This document shows, one piece after another, positions 20,922 to 28,442 of a DNA stretch of 34,813 nucleotides (position 1 is the stretch's first letter; each line of letters starts with the position of its first letter). The position numbers were made by a program, and so were the translations under genes. A model generated the notes under the pieces. It had not been told where the DNA came from. It ran no database searches and worked only from the letters and a program-made list of their open reading frames with translations. The DNA is taken from contig CALJDJ010000077.1 of NCBI GenBank assembly GCA_938023705.1, forward strand, positions 1 through 34,813, read 5' to 3'. The stretch is from an uncultured Collinsella sp. Lineage in GTDB: Bacteria; Actinomycetota; Coriobacteriia; Coriobacteriales; Coriobacteriaceae.

Positions 20922-22721
20922 CTACAGTCGTTGACACACCACGGAAACACGCTGACCGTCAAAACCAAAGCCCCAACGCATGCGCCCGACGGCGGGGCGC
21001 GGCACGCGGATATCATCGATGCCGTCGCGCTCTATGTCGAGCAGCGCCTGAACCGCTAACAGTTCCAGGCCCAGGGCATCGACGCCAGGGTCATACAACA
21101 TGTTGATCGTAATGAGCGGTCGCTCATCGAGCATGCCGAGCGTGTCGGCCACGTCAAACACCCGACCGGTGGGAATCACCTGGATATCCCAGCGATCCGA
21201 GACGCCACTTCGCTTGGAGCTGGGATTGCAATAGCCGGACAGTCCAAAGCAAAGCCCCTGCAGCGCCAGATGATAGGCTGTCGTCATATCTGATTTGTCC
21301 ACATCGATGCCCAGATCGCCGATAGCACAGCTCAAAGCTTGCTTTACAGCGTCCTCGTCTCCTCGACACAACCCGTCATGGAACGAGTCGATAACTCCAA
21401 CGTCCTCAACGGCGCACTCAAACCATTCCAGAATTACAAGACGGAGCGCCTGACGCACTTCGTTGTTAGGCAGGCGCAGGGAACGAAGGCACGCGCCGTC
21501 CTCCGAATGCCCTGTCATGTCCGTCGTAAGAAATCCAGACAGATACAGCGCAGTCCAGATATCTTCGGGCTTGGCGGCATCGACCTCCTCGGCATGCACA
21601 TGCACTGGCGCCTCAATAAACCCATGCGGCTCAACCAAATCGAACAATGCGGACAGGCGCATGAGATTCCAGTCACCGACGCATGCGCTCAGACGGTCGG
21701 CGTAACCATACAGATCCGCCCGAACGGGCGCGACGCAATCGCGCTGTGCGTAGTCCACCACGCGCTCCGGGCTCGAGCAATAAAAACCACCAAACAGATA
21801 GCCCTCGAGCCACTCACGCGCGTCATCCAGACAGCCGTTGCGACCGATGCAATCCAACAGCACTTGGACTTCGTCGTCCGAAAAACCGAACCATCGATCA
21901 CACCAACTCGACAACGCTGTCGCCGACCGATAGGAAACCCCACGTTGGGACAACGCAAACTCGGCATGACCGGGGCGCTCGCCCATCAGACACGTCAATC
22001 GCAACGAGTCGCCGGCATCGGCAATGGTGTCGAACAACATTCGGCTGAGCGACTCTAGGGAATCCACGCTACCGTCGTCCTTAGCGTCCAAACGCTTTGG
22101 ACATACCGCGTCGTAGTCGTCTATCAGAAGAACAACCTGCTCATCGAAAGCTGCCTGGAGCAGCTTGATAAGCACGCCAAGCGCCGCATCGATCTCCTTA
22201 TCGCTGGCCACCCCACGCGCCGCCCTCTCGATAAGACGGACTTCACGTCTTGACAGATCAGGTGCGGCAAGCAGCGGCAGCAATCGGGCGCACTCGTTCG
22301 CGACAGCGCTGCGAATAGCCGCCGCAGCATCGGCGTCGCGCCCCGCAGCGGCAGCTGAAAAGTCGAGCGTGATGATCGGATAACACGCGTACTCATCACG
22401 ATAGTGACCGCCGCCCGCCTGCCAAATCTGGGAGCCGACGAACGGGCTTCGATCCGGCCGCCGGTGATCAGGTCGTTCCAAATAGCATTTGAGCATCGAT
22501 AGATTCATGCTCTTGCCAAAACCCTTGGGCCGACAGCAAACCGCAACAGGTGCTTCGCTGTCCAATATATCGGCAATAAACATAGTCTTATCGACGAGTA
22601 AACACCGATTGATTGCATCGGAAAAGTCGTGTACATCAACCGGCAGAGCTGCGTTATCCGCATAACTGAGCAACCGTGCGCCAAACGCATGAGCAACACC
22701 ATAATTCGCCTGTTCAGACAC
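20922..22721 (-). CDS. AAA-ATPase-like protein with C-terminal PD-(D/E)XK-type region
   Basis: A 599-residue protein of the AAA-ATPase-like family (PF09820 type) common in gut bacteria. The P-loop is the family variant CCRPKGFGKSMNLSML near residues 60-75, and the Walker B site is VVLLIDDYDAVCP. The C-terminal third normally carries a PD-(D/E)XK nuclease domain. Here the segment reads PLITINMLYDPG where an E-x-K strand is expected, so the nuclease looks degenerate. The start is GTG at 22721, with AGAAGGAG at ideal spacing. The open frame continues upstream to 22895, but that part runs over a terminator and has no SD. The cellular role of the family is unsettled. It converges with the GlfT1-like gene, 20 bases away. 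Confidence 0.75.
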   Translation of the reverse strand: MSEQANYGVAHAFGARLLSYADNAALPVDVHDFSDAINRCLLVDKTMFIADILDSEAPVAVCCRPKGFGKSMNLSMLKCYLERPDHRRPDRSPFVGSQIWQAGGGHYRDEYACYPIITLDFSAAAAGRDADAAAAIRSAVANECARLLPLLAAPDLSRREVRLIERAARGVASDKEIDAALGVLIKLLQAAFDEQVVLLIDDYDAVCPKRLDAKDDGSVDSLESLSRMLFDTIADAGDSLRLTCLMGERPGHAEFALSQRGVSYRSATALSSWCDRWFGFSDDEVQVLLDCIGRNGCLDDAREWLEGYLFGGFYCSSPERVVDYAQRDCVAPVRADLYGYADRLSACVGDWNLMRLSALFDLVEPHGFIEAPVHVHAEEVDAAKPEDIWTALYLSGFLTTDMTGHSEDGACLRSLRLPNNEVRQALRLVILEWFECAVEDVGVIDSFHDGLCRGDEDAVKQALSCAIGDLGIDVDKSDMTTAYHLALQGLCFGLSGYCNPSSKRSGVSDRWDIQVIPTGRVFDVADTLGMLDERPLITINMLYDPGVDALGLELLAVQALLDIERDGIDDIRVPRPAVGRMRWGFGFDGQRVSVVCQRL

Positions 22722-22853
22722 CGTAAACTCTCCTTCTAACGCAGCACGATGCCCATTGTAGCGAGCGGGTAGAGCGCAACAATATCGACATGCAAACGTT
22801 TCGGGCAACGGTAGCAGCAGACCCCCGAGGGGGCATAACAAATCGTTGCACAA

Positions 22854-22890
22854 CAAAAACGGGGCCCGATGCCGCCGCACCGGACCCCGT
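22854..22890 (-). terminator. Strong intrinsic terminator of the surface-protein gene
   Basis: On the minus strand ACGGGGTCCG (22881-22890) pairs with CGGGCCCCGT (22859-22868) around a 12-base loop and is followed by a T-run. It lies 30 bases past the stop of the MPKTG surface-protein gene and isolates it from the AAA-ATPase-like gene. Confidence 0.8.
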
Positions 22891-22921
22891 CCCAAACTCT
22901 TATAGAAAACGATCTAGAAGA

Positions 22922-24730
22922 TTACTCCTCCGAGCCGTCCTCCCCAGAAGCCTTCTTCTGCTGATCGAGCTTATGCTTACCACTTACGATAGACGTAGCG
23001 CCCAGTGTGGCCAAGCTCGCGCTGGCAAGGCTCGCCATCACAATCAGATCGCCCGTCTTGGGCATGTTGCCGCCCGAGGACTTGGTAGTTGTAGTCGTCG
23101 TGGTCGTGGTGGTCACCGTTTTGGAGTCATTTTGCTCTTGGACCTGGTTGTCAGCACCGCTCTTGTCGTCGTCTTCGGACTGTTTCTTTTCGCCCTCGGC
23201 CTTGCTCTTGTCCTTCTCCTCAGATTCAGACTTCTTATCCTCGTCCTTCTTCTGTTCGGACTTGTCGCTCTTCTCCTCAGAGCTAGAACCCTTATCGGAT
23301 TCGGTCTTCTCGGAAGCCTTGTCCTTGGAGTCGCCCTTTGCGGCTTCGATCTTTTCCGTGGAAACCTGATCAGAGTTGCCCTTGTTCTGGGTCGAGCCGT
23401 TATTGACGCCAGCCATCAGCGAAGAGCCCAGCGTAGAGCCAAGCTGCTCGGAGAAAGAAGGCTTCTTGTCCGGCGAAGCAACGGGAACGTCCGGCGCCTT
23501 ATTCGAGTCATCCTTGGAAGCATCGGAACCAGGGGTTGCGTCAGAGCCGGAGCCGTTGTTAGAGCCGGTGCCAATGGACGAATCGCTCGAGCCGGTGGAT
23601 GAGTTAGAGGTGCCAGCGCCGGTCGAACCAGAAGCGTCGCTGTCCGTATTGCCGGCAGAGCTTGAAGACGAATCGCCCGCAGCAGAGCCGTTTGAATCGG
23701 AACCGTTCGAGGTAGAGCCGTTGTTGGTAGTGCCACCAGCAGAGCCATCACCGTCAGCACCGGTCGAGGGCGCATCCATCCTGTCATCGTTGGCATCGTC
23801 GCTCGAGTCGTCATTCGAATCAGGCGTCGGCGAGGGCGCCGGCGTAGGTTCGGGCTGCACGGGCGTCGCAGCGGCCTCGTCCTCGGCGATATAAACCAAG
23901 CAGTCCTTCAGCTCATTGCGGTAGCGGTTCTTCCAGCCCTCATGATACTGGGGCTGGCTCGAATACTTGGTCGCCACGTTATTGACCACACTGTTGGAAA
24001 GCGCCGTCACAAACTCGCGGTCGGACATATCGTTGGAGAGATTCGCCCAACGGAAGAAGTCCCTGCAGCCACCGGTGCCGCACATGTTGGTGATGCTCCA
24101 CACCATGCCCTTAACGCAATCGGCACGGCCCGAAATATCAATGCCCAGGCCACTCTTGAGCCACGCCTCGGTCACCGCATAGTACGAGTTGTACGCATAG
24201 GCATCTTGAAGAGCTGAGAACTCAACAGGATCGATGTTATAAGCGCCCTGGAAGGCCTCCTGCGCAATACGGCCCAACTCGGTGAGCTGGCCGTTCTCGT
24301 ACATGGCATTGCTCATGTTGGAAATCTCGCTGCCGCGATCAATCGCATCCTTGAGCATGCTGTATTTTTCGGGGTTGTAGTTGTAGGCCTGCTTCATAAA
24401 CGGAATGAGCGACCAACGACGGTCGAACTGGTAATAACCCAGCGCGTTATAACCGTCACCGTACGAAAAGCCCTGGTTATAGTTGCCGTGACTCTCATAT
24501 TTGGTGAAGTACTTCATCTCGGGAGTCACGTTAACAAACGAAACGCCCTGGACCGACCTCAGCACGCCCGAAAAGGACTGCTGGGTATAGAGACCCTTAT
24601 CGATATCGGTCGCATCCGAGGCAACGCCCGGCGTGGGCTCCTCGGCAGCGGCGGGTGCCGGCGCGGAAACGGCGCCAAACGAAAGCGCCAGCGTCAGGCC
24701 CGCGACAATCGCAGAATGCTTGGGCTGCAT
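22922..24730 (-). CDS. Secreted sortase-anchored lysozyme-like surface protein
   Basis: A 602-residue exported protein. It has a signal peptide at residues 1-29, then a globular domain (about 65-285) with FTKYESHGNYNQGFSYGDG and NALGYYQFDRR. This pattern is seen in lysozyme-like peptidoglycan hydrolases, with the Glu of KYESHG the best candidate catalytic acid. Residues 290-420 are a Pro/Ser/Gly/Asn-rich linker, and 440-545 a highly charged Lys/Glu/Ser spacer. MPKTG at 556-560 is a variant of the LPXTG sorting motif, followed by a hydrophobic helix and a short tail. The tail is unusually long and mixed in charge (about 20 residues) for a sortase substrate. ATG at 24730 follows GGGAGG. It probably remodels the wall and is anchored to it. 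Monocistronic with its own terminator. Confidence 0.78.
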   Translation of the reverse strand: MQPKHSAIVAGLTLALSFGAVSAPAPAAAEEPTPGVASDATDIDKGLYTQQSFSGVLRSVQGVSFVNVTPEMKYFTKYESHGNYNQGFSYGDGYNALGYYQFDRRWSLIPFMKQAYNYNPEKYSMLKDAIDRGSEISNMSNAMYENGQLTELGRIAQEAFQGAYNIDPVEFSALQDAYAYNSYYAVTEAWLKSGLGIDISGRADCVKGMVWSITNMCGTGGCRDFFRWANLSNDMSDREFVTALSNSVVNNVATKYSSQPQYHEGWKNRYRNELKDCLVYIAEDEAAATPVQPEPTPAPSPTPDSNDDSSDDANDDRMDAPSTGADGDGSAGGTTNNGSTSNGSDSNGSAAGDSSSSSAGNTDSDASGSTGAGTSNSSTGSSDSSIGTGSNNGSGSDATPGSDASKDDSNKAPDVPVASPDKKPSFSEQLGSTLGSSLMAGVNNGSTQNKGNSDQVSTEKIEAAKGDSKDKASEKTESDKGSSSEEKSDKSEQKKDEDKKSESEEKDKSKAEGEKKQSEDDDKSGADNQVQEQNDSKTVTTTTTTTTTTKSSGGNMPKTGDLIVMASLASASLATLGATSIVSGKHKLDQQKKASGEDGSEE

Positions 24731-24800
24731 AAGATCCTCCCTGCATTGGTGTAGTTAAAGTGCAGTTTGCAAAGATAAAAATAAGTATTGCAGCTCGCCC

Positions 24801-24853
24801 GTTGTTGCACAACAACCCCTCGGTAAACGGCAACAACCCTCCGCGAAATCTTA
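24801..24853. promoter_or_regulatory. Palindrome and CAACAACCC repeats upstream of the surface-protein gene
   Basis: GTTGTTGCACAACAAC at 24801-24816 is a perfect 16-base palindrome. CAACAACCC is repeated nearby (24810-24818 and again about 20 bases further right). The element lies 70-120 bases upstream of the surface-protein start, where an operator would sit. GTTGCACAACAA from its centre recurs exactly at 22845-22856, downstream of the same gene. Confidence 0.4.
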
Positions 24854-24858
24854 AGGAA

Positions 24859-25278
24859 TTAAACAAACTGGTCGTCGGGCGCCATCAGAAGCTCGCCGTA
24901 TCGCTCCATCAGCCCGTCCCTCAACTGACAAAAAGCGGGAATATATACGTTCAAGATGCGCTGAATCAAATCTTGAGCGAGCTTGTTGTCATAGATATGG
25001 ACGTTCGTATTGCGGTCTTTGAGCATATCTAGCCAGGCCGCCTCATCAATAAAGTCGTAGAATCGGTAGGACTCCTTCAAGATGGCACGAGGAGACCCCG
25101 ACGCGGCAAGCGTGGCGCCCTCATACTCGAGCAGACGCTTAAGGAGCTTCCAGCTCAGTTCAAATTGAAGATTGAACTTATTAATCAAACCACTCTGAAC
25201 AAAATCATTGTTGAGATCCTGATTGGGCGCATCCTCAAGATTCGCCAAGGCGCTGACAAAGTTCTCATATTTTTTCAT
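24859..25278 (-). CDS. HI0074/HepT-like HEPN protein
   Basis: A 139-residue all-helical protein of the nucleotidyltransferase substrate-binding (HI0074) branch of HEPN. The core is FNLQFELSWKLLKRLLEYEG, then SYRFYDFIDEAAWLDMLKDR, then Arg89-Asn-Thr-Asn-Val-His94-Ile-Tyr96. That last segment is the R-x4-H-x-Y motif that in HepT toxins is the RNase site and carries the tyrosine adenylylated by the partner. It overlaps the nucleotidyltransferase gene by 14 bases, so the two are translationally coupled. It is the last gene of a three-gene unit starting with the Rrf2 regulator. It could act as the toxin of a HepT/MntA pair or as a non-toxic partner, and the motif favours an active HEPN. Confidence 0.82.
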   Translation of the reverse strand: MKKYENFVSALANLEDAPNQDLNNDFVQSGLINKFNLQFELSWKLLKRLLEYEGATLAASGSPRAILKESYRFYDFIDEAAWLDMLKDRNTNVHIYDNKLAQDLIQRILNVYIPAFCQLRDGLMERYGELLMAPDDQFV

Positions 25279-25552
25279 ACAGAATCACACCATCCCTGGC
25301 AATTTCATCGAGCAATTGACGCGATAAGGACTCGTCGAGATTGACGACATCTACATCTAAAAGAGTATCAAGACGCTCCTCGATCAAATATGACAACCGG
25401 CCGAAATCCCGGCAACCTGCTACGGCGATGTCAATATCGCTCTTAGGCAAGTTGTCACCTCGAGCGCGGGAACCAAACAGCACAACCTTCTCGGCGTCAC
25501 ATTCCCGAGCAAAAACTTCAATTTGCTTATACACCTTGTCGAGAGATGTCAT
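25265..25552 (-). CDS. Minimal nucleotidyltransferase (MNT, MntA-like)
   Basis: A 95-residue stand-alone nucleotidyltransferase of the pol-beta superfamily. FGSRARGDNLPKSDIDIAV near residues 26-44 is the complete GS-x-R-x-G...SDID signature with the two metal-binding aspartates at 39 and 41. Such MNTs act with HEPN partners. In the best studied MntA/HepT pairs the MNT transfers AMP to the HEPN tyrosine and neutralises it. ATG at 25552 is preceded by AGGG at seven-base spacing. It begins eight bases after the Rrf2 gene, so it shares that promoter, and overlaps the HEPN gene. Confidence 0.85.
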   Translation of the reverse strand: MTSLDKVYKQIEVFARECDAEKVVLFGSRARGDNLPKSDIDIAVAGCRDFGRLSYLIEERLDTLLDVDVVNLDESLSRQLLDEIARDGVILYEKI

Positions 25553-25560
25553 TTGCAGCC

Positions 25561-25992
25561 CTACAGCTTAATGTCGAAGTTGATCTCGGGGACGGCAGCA
25601 AGGTCGGCCAACGTCACGCCGTCGACGTACTTTTCGATCACGTCGTCCAGACCGCGCCAGAATTTGACGGTCGAGCAAAGATCGCTGCGGGCGCAGCTGT
25701 TGTCGATGCCATCGCACGCCACCGGAGCCGTGCTGCCCTCGACGGCGCGCAGGATGTCGCCAGCACGCACCTCGGAGGGATCCTTGGCCATCATGTAGCC
25801 GCCGCCCTTGCCGCGCACGCTCTTAAGCAGGCCCGCCTTCATAAGCGGACGAACCAGCTGCTCCAAATACTTTTGCGAGATATGTTCGCGGTCGGCGACC
25901 TCGCGCAGGGCAATCTTGCCCTCGGCGTCGCCCAGCGCCGCGATATAGATCATCAGCCGGAGGGCATAGCGGCCCTTGGAAGAAATGAGCAT
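25561..25992 (-). CDS. Rrf2-family (IscR/SufR-like) regulator of the suf operon
   Basis: A 143-residue winged-helix repressor. MLISSKGRYALRLMIYIAAL is the standard Rrf2 start, REVADREHISQKYLEQLVRP the recognition helix, and VRGKGGGYMMAK the wing. Cys93, Cys100 and Cys106 (C-x6-C-x5-C) are placed like the Fe-S ligands of IscR-type members, so it likely senses cluster supply. The start chosen is ATG at 25992, with GGGAGGGTAGG just upstream. The open frame extends to 26070 but that part is operator DNA. It diverges from sufC, and the 224-base gap holds paired dyads, which points to joint repression of both directions. The MNT/HEPN genes follow on the same transcript. Confidence 0.88.
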   Translation of the reverse strand: MLISSKGRYALRLMIYIAALGDAEGKIALREVADREHISQKYLEQLVRPLMKAGLLKSVRGKGGGYMMAKDPSEVRAGDILRAVEGSTAPVACDGIDNSCARSDLCSTVKFWRGLDDVIEKYVDGVTLADLAAVPEINFDIKL

Positions 25993-26012
25993 ACCTACCC
26001 TCCCATTGCATC

Positions 26013-26087
26013 TGGGACAACATAACCAAGTTTGTTTGTCCCAAATCTTAAGTAAGTGGGACAAACACAACAGGTTATTTTGTCCCA
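26013..26087. promoter_or_regulatory. Double-dyad operator between the rrf2 and suf operons
   Basis: Two dyads of identical geometry are present: TGGGACA-N17-TGTCCCA at 26013-26043 and again at 26057-26087, start to start 44 bases apart (about four helical turns). The whole block is also symmetric about 26050. The inner arms TTTGTCCCA and TGGGACAAA form a perfect 9-base inverted repeat, and ATAACC (26022-26027) mirrors GGTTAT (26073-26078). It lies just upstream of the Rrf2 start and before the suf promoter, so it is the probable binding site of the Rrf2 protein. Confidence 0.75.
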
Positions 26088-26124
26088 GAATTTGAAAAGT
26101 CGAGTGGATTAGTCGGGTTTTCCC

Positions 26125-26152
26125 TTGACTAACGCCGAACCCATAGTAACTT
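26125..26152 (+). promoter_or_regulatory. Candidate suf operon promoter
   Basis: TTGACT (26125-26130) is a good -35 box, and TAACTT (26147-26152) is a fair -10 box with a 16-base spacer. It lies 38 bases downstream of the double-dyad operator and about 65 bases before the sufC start. Confidence 0.5.
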
Positions 26153-26216
26153 TATTCCGAGAAGATTCCTAGGGTTTAGCACACCTATGAGTACACCATA
26201 TACAGAGAGGGACAGC

Positions 26217-27017
26217 ATGAGCGCAAATCCGCTGCTTTCCATCGAAGGTCTGACCGCCTCCGTGGACGAGAAGACCATCCTCCACAACGTCAACCTCAAC
26301 GTCGCCGCCGGCGAGACCCATGTGCTGATGGGCCCCAACGGCGCCGGCAAGTCCACCCTCGGCCACCTGGTCATGGGCGACCCCGTCTACACGGTCAACG
26401 ACGGCCGCATCGTCTTTGACGGCCAGGACATCACCGAGTTCACCACCGACAAGCGCTCACGCGCCGGCCTGTTCCTGAGCTTCCAGGCTCCGGTCGAGAT
26501 CCCGGGCGTGCCGCTGTCGAGCTTTTTACGCGCCAGCATCGCCGGCCGCCCCGGCCTGGAGATGAAGGGCAAGGAGTTCCGCCGTCGCGTCAAGGAGCTC
26601 GCGGCCGAGCTCAACATGGACACCGCCTACCTCAACCGCGAGCTGGGCGTGGGCTTCTCGGGCGGCGAGAAGAAGAAGGTCGAGATGCTCCAGCTTCTGC
26701 TGCTGCAGCCCAAGCTCGCCATCCTGGACGAGACCGACTCCGGCCTGGACGTCGACGCGCTTTCCACCGTCAGCCACGGCATGGACGCCTACCGCAAGAG
26801 CTGCGACGGCTCCATGCTCATCATCACGCATAACACGCGCATCCTGGAGCACCTGGATGTCGACCGCGTCCACGTTATGGTCAAGGGCCACATCGTGCGC
26901 GAGGACGACGCCTCGTTGATCCCCTGGATCGACAAGAACGGTTTTGAGACCTTCGAGCGCGAGGCCGCCGAACAGCGCGCCAAGGTCGAGGCCGCCGCTG
27001 CCGAGCAGCAGGCGTAA
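26217..27017 (+). CDS. sufC: Fe-S cluster assembly ATPase SufC
   Basis: A 266-residue ABC-type ATPase that drives the SufBCD scaffold, in the cytoplasm. Walker A is GPNGAGKS at 39-46, the Q-loop lies in FLSFQAPVEIPG at 86-97, the ABC signature FSGGEKKK at 147-154, and Walker B LAILDETD at 167-174, with the SGLDVDAL D-loop. All are standard for SufC. The start is ATG at 26217, with GAGAGGGAC eight bases upstream. An ATG at 26187 in frame lacks an SD. It is the first gene of sufCBDSU, followed 12 bases later by sufB. The gene order CB-D-S-U is that of Gram-positive and actinobacterial SUF systems. Confidence 0.97.
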   Translation: MSANPLLSIEGLTASVDEKTILHNVNLNVAAGETHVLMGPNGAGKSTLGHLVMGDPVYTVNDGRIVFDGQDITEFTTDKRSRAGLFLSFQAPVEIPGVPLSSFLRASIAGRPGLEMKGKEFRRRVKELAAELNMDTAYLNRELGVGFSGGEKKKVEMLQLLLLQPKLAILDETDSGLDVDALSTVSHGMDAYRKSCDGSMLIITHNTRILEHLDVDRVHVMVKGHIVREDDASLIPWIDKNGFETFEREAAEQRAKVEAAAAEQQA

Positions 27018-27029
27018 AGGGGCGACGCA

Positions 27030-28442
27030 ATGACCAAGAACCGCACCGAGGTCGCGGACATCGACCGCAGCCTCTACGACTTCACCTATGGCGAGGAGGG
27101 ATTCGAGCGCCTCGACGCCGGCATTACGCCCGACATCGTGCGCGAGATCAGCGCCAAGAAGGACGAGCCGCAGTGGATGCTCGACCTGCGCTTAAAGTCC
27201 CTCGAGATCTTCAACCGCTTCCCCGACCCGACGTGGGGCCCCTCCATCGAGGGCCTGGACATGGACAACATCGTCACCTACGTCAAGCCCAACACCGACC
27301 AAAAGCACGACTGGGAGTCGGTGCCCGACGACATCAAGAACACCTTTGAGCGCCTGGGCATCCCCGAGGCCGAGCGCAGCTACCTGGCAGGCGTCGGTGC
27401 ACAGTACGACTCCGAGCTGGTCTACCACAACATGCAGGACACCGCGTCCAAGATGGGCATCGTCTACTCCGGCATCGAGGAGGCCCTGCACGACCCGCAG
27501 TGGGAGCCGCTCATCCACGAGAAGTTTATGACGCTCATCCCGCCCACCGATCACAAGTTTGCGGCCCTGCACGGCGCTGTATGGTCGGGCGGCTCGTTTG
27601 TCTACGTGCCCAAAGGCACCAAGCTCGACTTCCCGCTGCAGAGCTACTTCCGCCTCAACGCCAAGGGCGCCGGTCAGTTTGAGCACACGCTCATCATCGT
27701 CGAGGACGATGCCGACCTGCACTTTATCGAGGGCTGCTCCGCGCCCAAGTACAACGTGGCAAACCTCCACGCCGGCGCTGTGGAGCTCTTTGTGGGCAAG
27801 CGTGCGCACCTGCGCTACTCGACCATCGAGAACTGGTCCAAGAACATGTACAACCTCAACACCAAGCGTGCGCGCGTGGACGAGGACGGCGACATCGAGT
27901 GGATCAGCGGCTCTTTCGGCAGCCACGTGGGCTATCTCTACCCCATGAGCGTGCTCAACGGCCGCCGTGCCCGCTCGAGCTTTACCGGCATCACCTTTGC
28001 CGGCGCAGGTCAGAACCTCGATACCGGCTGCAAGGTCGTGCTCAACGCGCCCGATACCTCGGCAACCGTTGAGACCAAGGGCATCTCCAAGAGCGGCGGC
28101 ATCCAGACCTTCCGCAGCTCAATCGTGGCCACTCCCAAGGCCGAGGGCTCCAAGGCAACCGTGAGCTGCCAGTCGCTCATGCTCGACGACCAGAGCCGCT
28201 CCGATACCATCCCCGCCATGGACATCCGCGCCAAGAACGTCGATATCGGCCACGAGGCCACCATCGGCCGCATCGGCGACGACAAGGTGTTCTACCTGAT
28301 GAGCCGCGGCATCTCGGAGGAAGAGGCCCGCACCATGATCGTCAACGGCTTTGCCAACCCGGTCTCCAAAGAGCTGCCGCTGGAGTACGCCGTCGAGATG
28401 AACAACCTGATCAAGCTCGAGATGGAAGGAGCGATCGGATAA
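27030..28442 (+). CDS. sufB: Fe-S cluster assembly scaffold SufB
   Basis: A 470-residue scaffold protein on which the nascent cluster is built with SufC and SufD. It has the family N-terminus with the YGEEGFERLDAGITPDIV segment, VYVPKGTKLDFPLQSYFRLN near 192-211, and the beta-helix region with FIEGCSAPKY near 235-244. A C-terminal block (EEEARTMIVNGFANPV) makes contact with SufD and SufC in known complexes. SD AAAGGGGCGA precedes ATG at 27030. The stop TAA overlaps the next ATG by one base (TAATG), so sufD is translationally coupled. Confidence 0.97.
   Translation: MTKNRTEVADIDRSLYDFTYGEEGFERLDAGITPDIVREISAKKDEPQWMLDLRLKSLEIFNRFPDPTWGPSIEGLDMDNIVTYVKPNTDQKHDWESVPDDIKNTFERLGIPEAERSYLAGVGAQYDSELVYHNMQDTASKMGIVYSGIEEALHDPQWEPLIHEKFMTLIPPTDHKFAALHGAVWSGGSFVYVPKGTKLDFPLQSYFRLNAKGAGQFEHTLIIVEDDADLHFIEGCSAPKYNVANLHAGAVELFVGKRAHLRYSTIENWSKNMYNLNTKRARVDEDGDIEWISGSFGSHVGYLYPMSVLNGRRARSSFTGITFAGAGQNLDTGCKVVLNAPDTSATVETKGISKSGGIQTFRSSIVATPKAEGSKATVSCQSLMLDDQSRSDTIPAMDIRAKNVDIGHEATIGRIGDDKVFYLMSRGISEEEARTMIVNGFANPVSKELPLEYAVEMNNLIKLEMEGAIG

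Noticed and set aside
22722..22895. N-terminal extension of the AAA-ATPase-like protein
   Set aside because: It would cover the terminator of the neighbouring gene and has no SD. GTG at 22721 has an ideal SD.
26187..26216. Upstream ATG as start of sufC
   Set aside because: No SD in front of it, whereas ATG at 26217 has a good SD and matches the family N-terminus.
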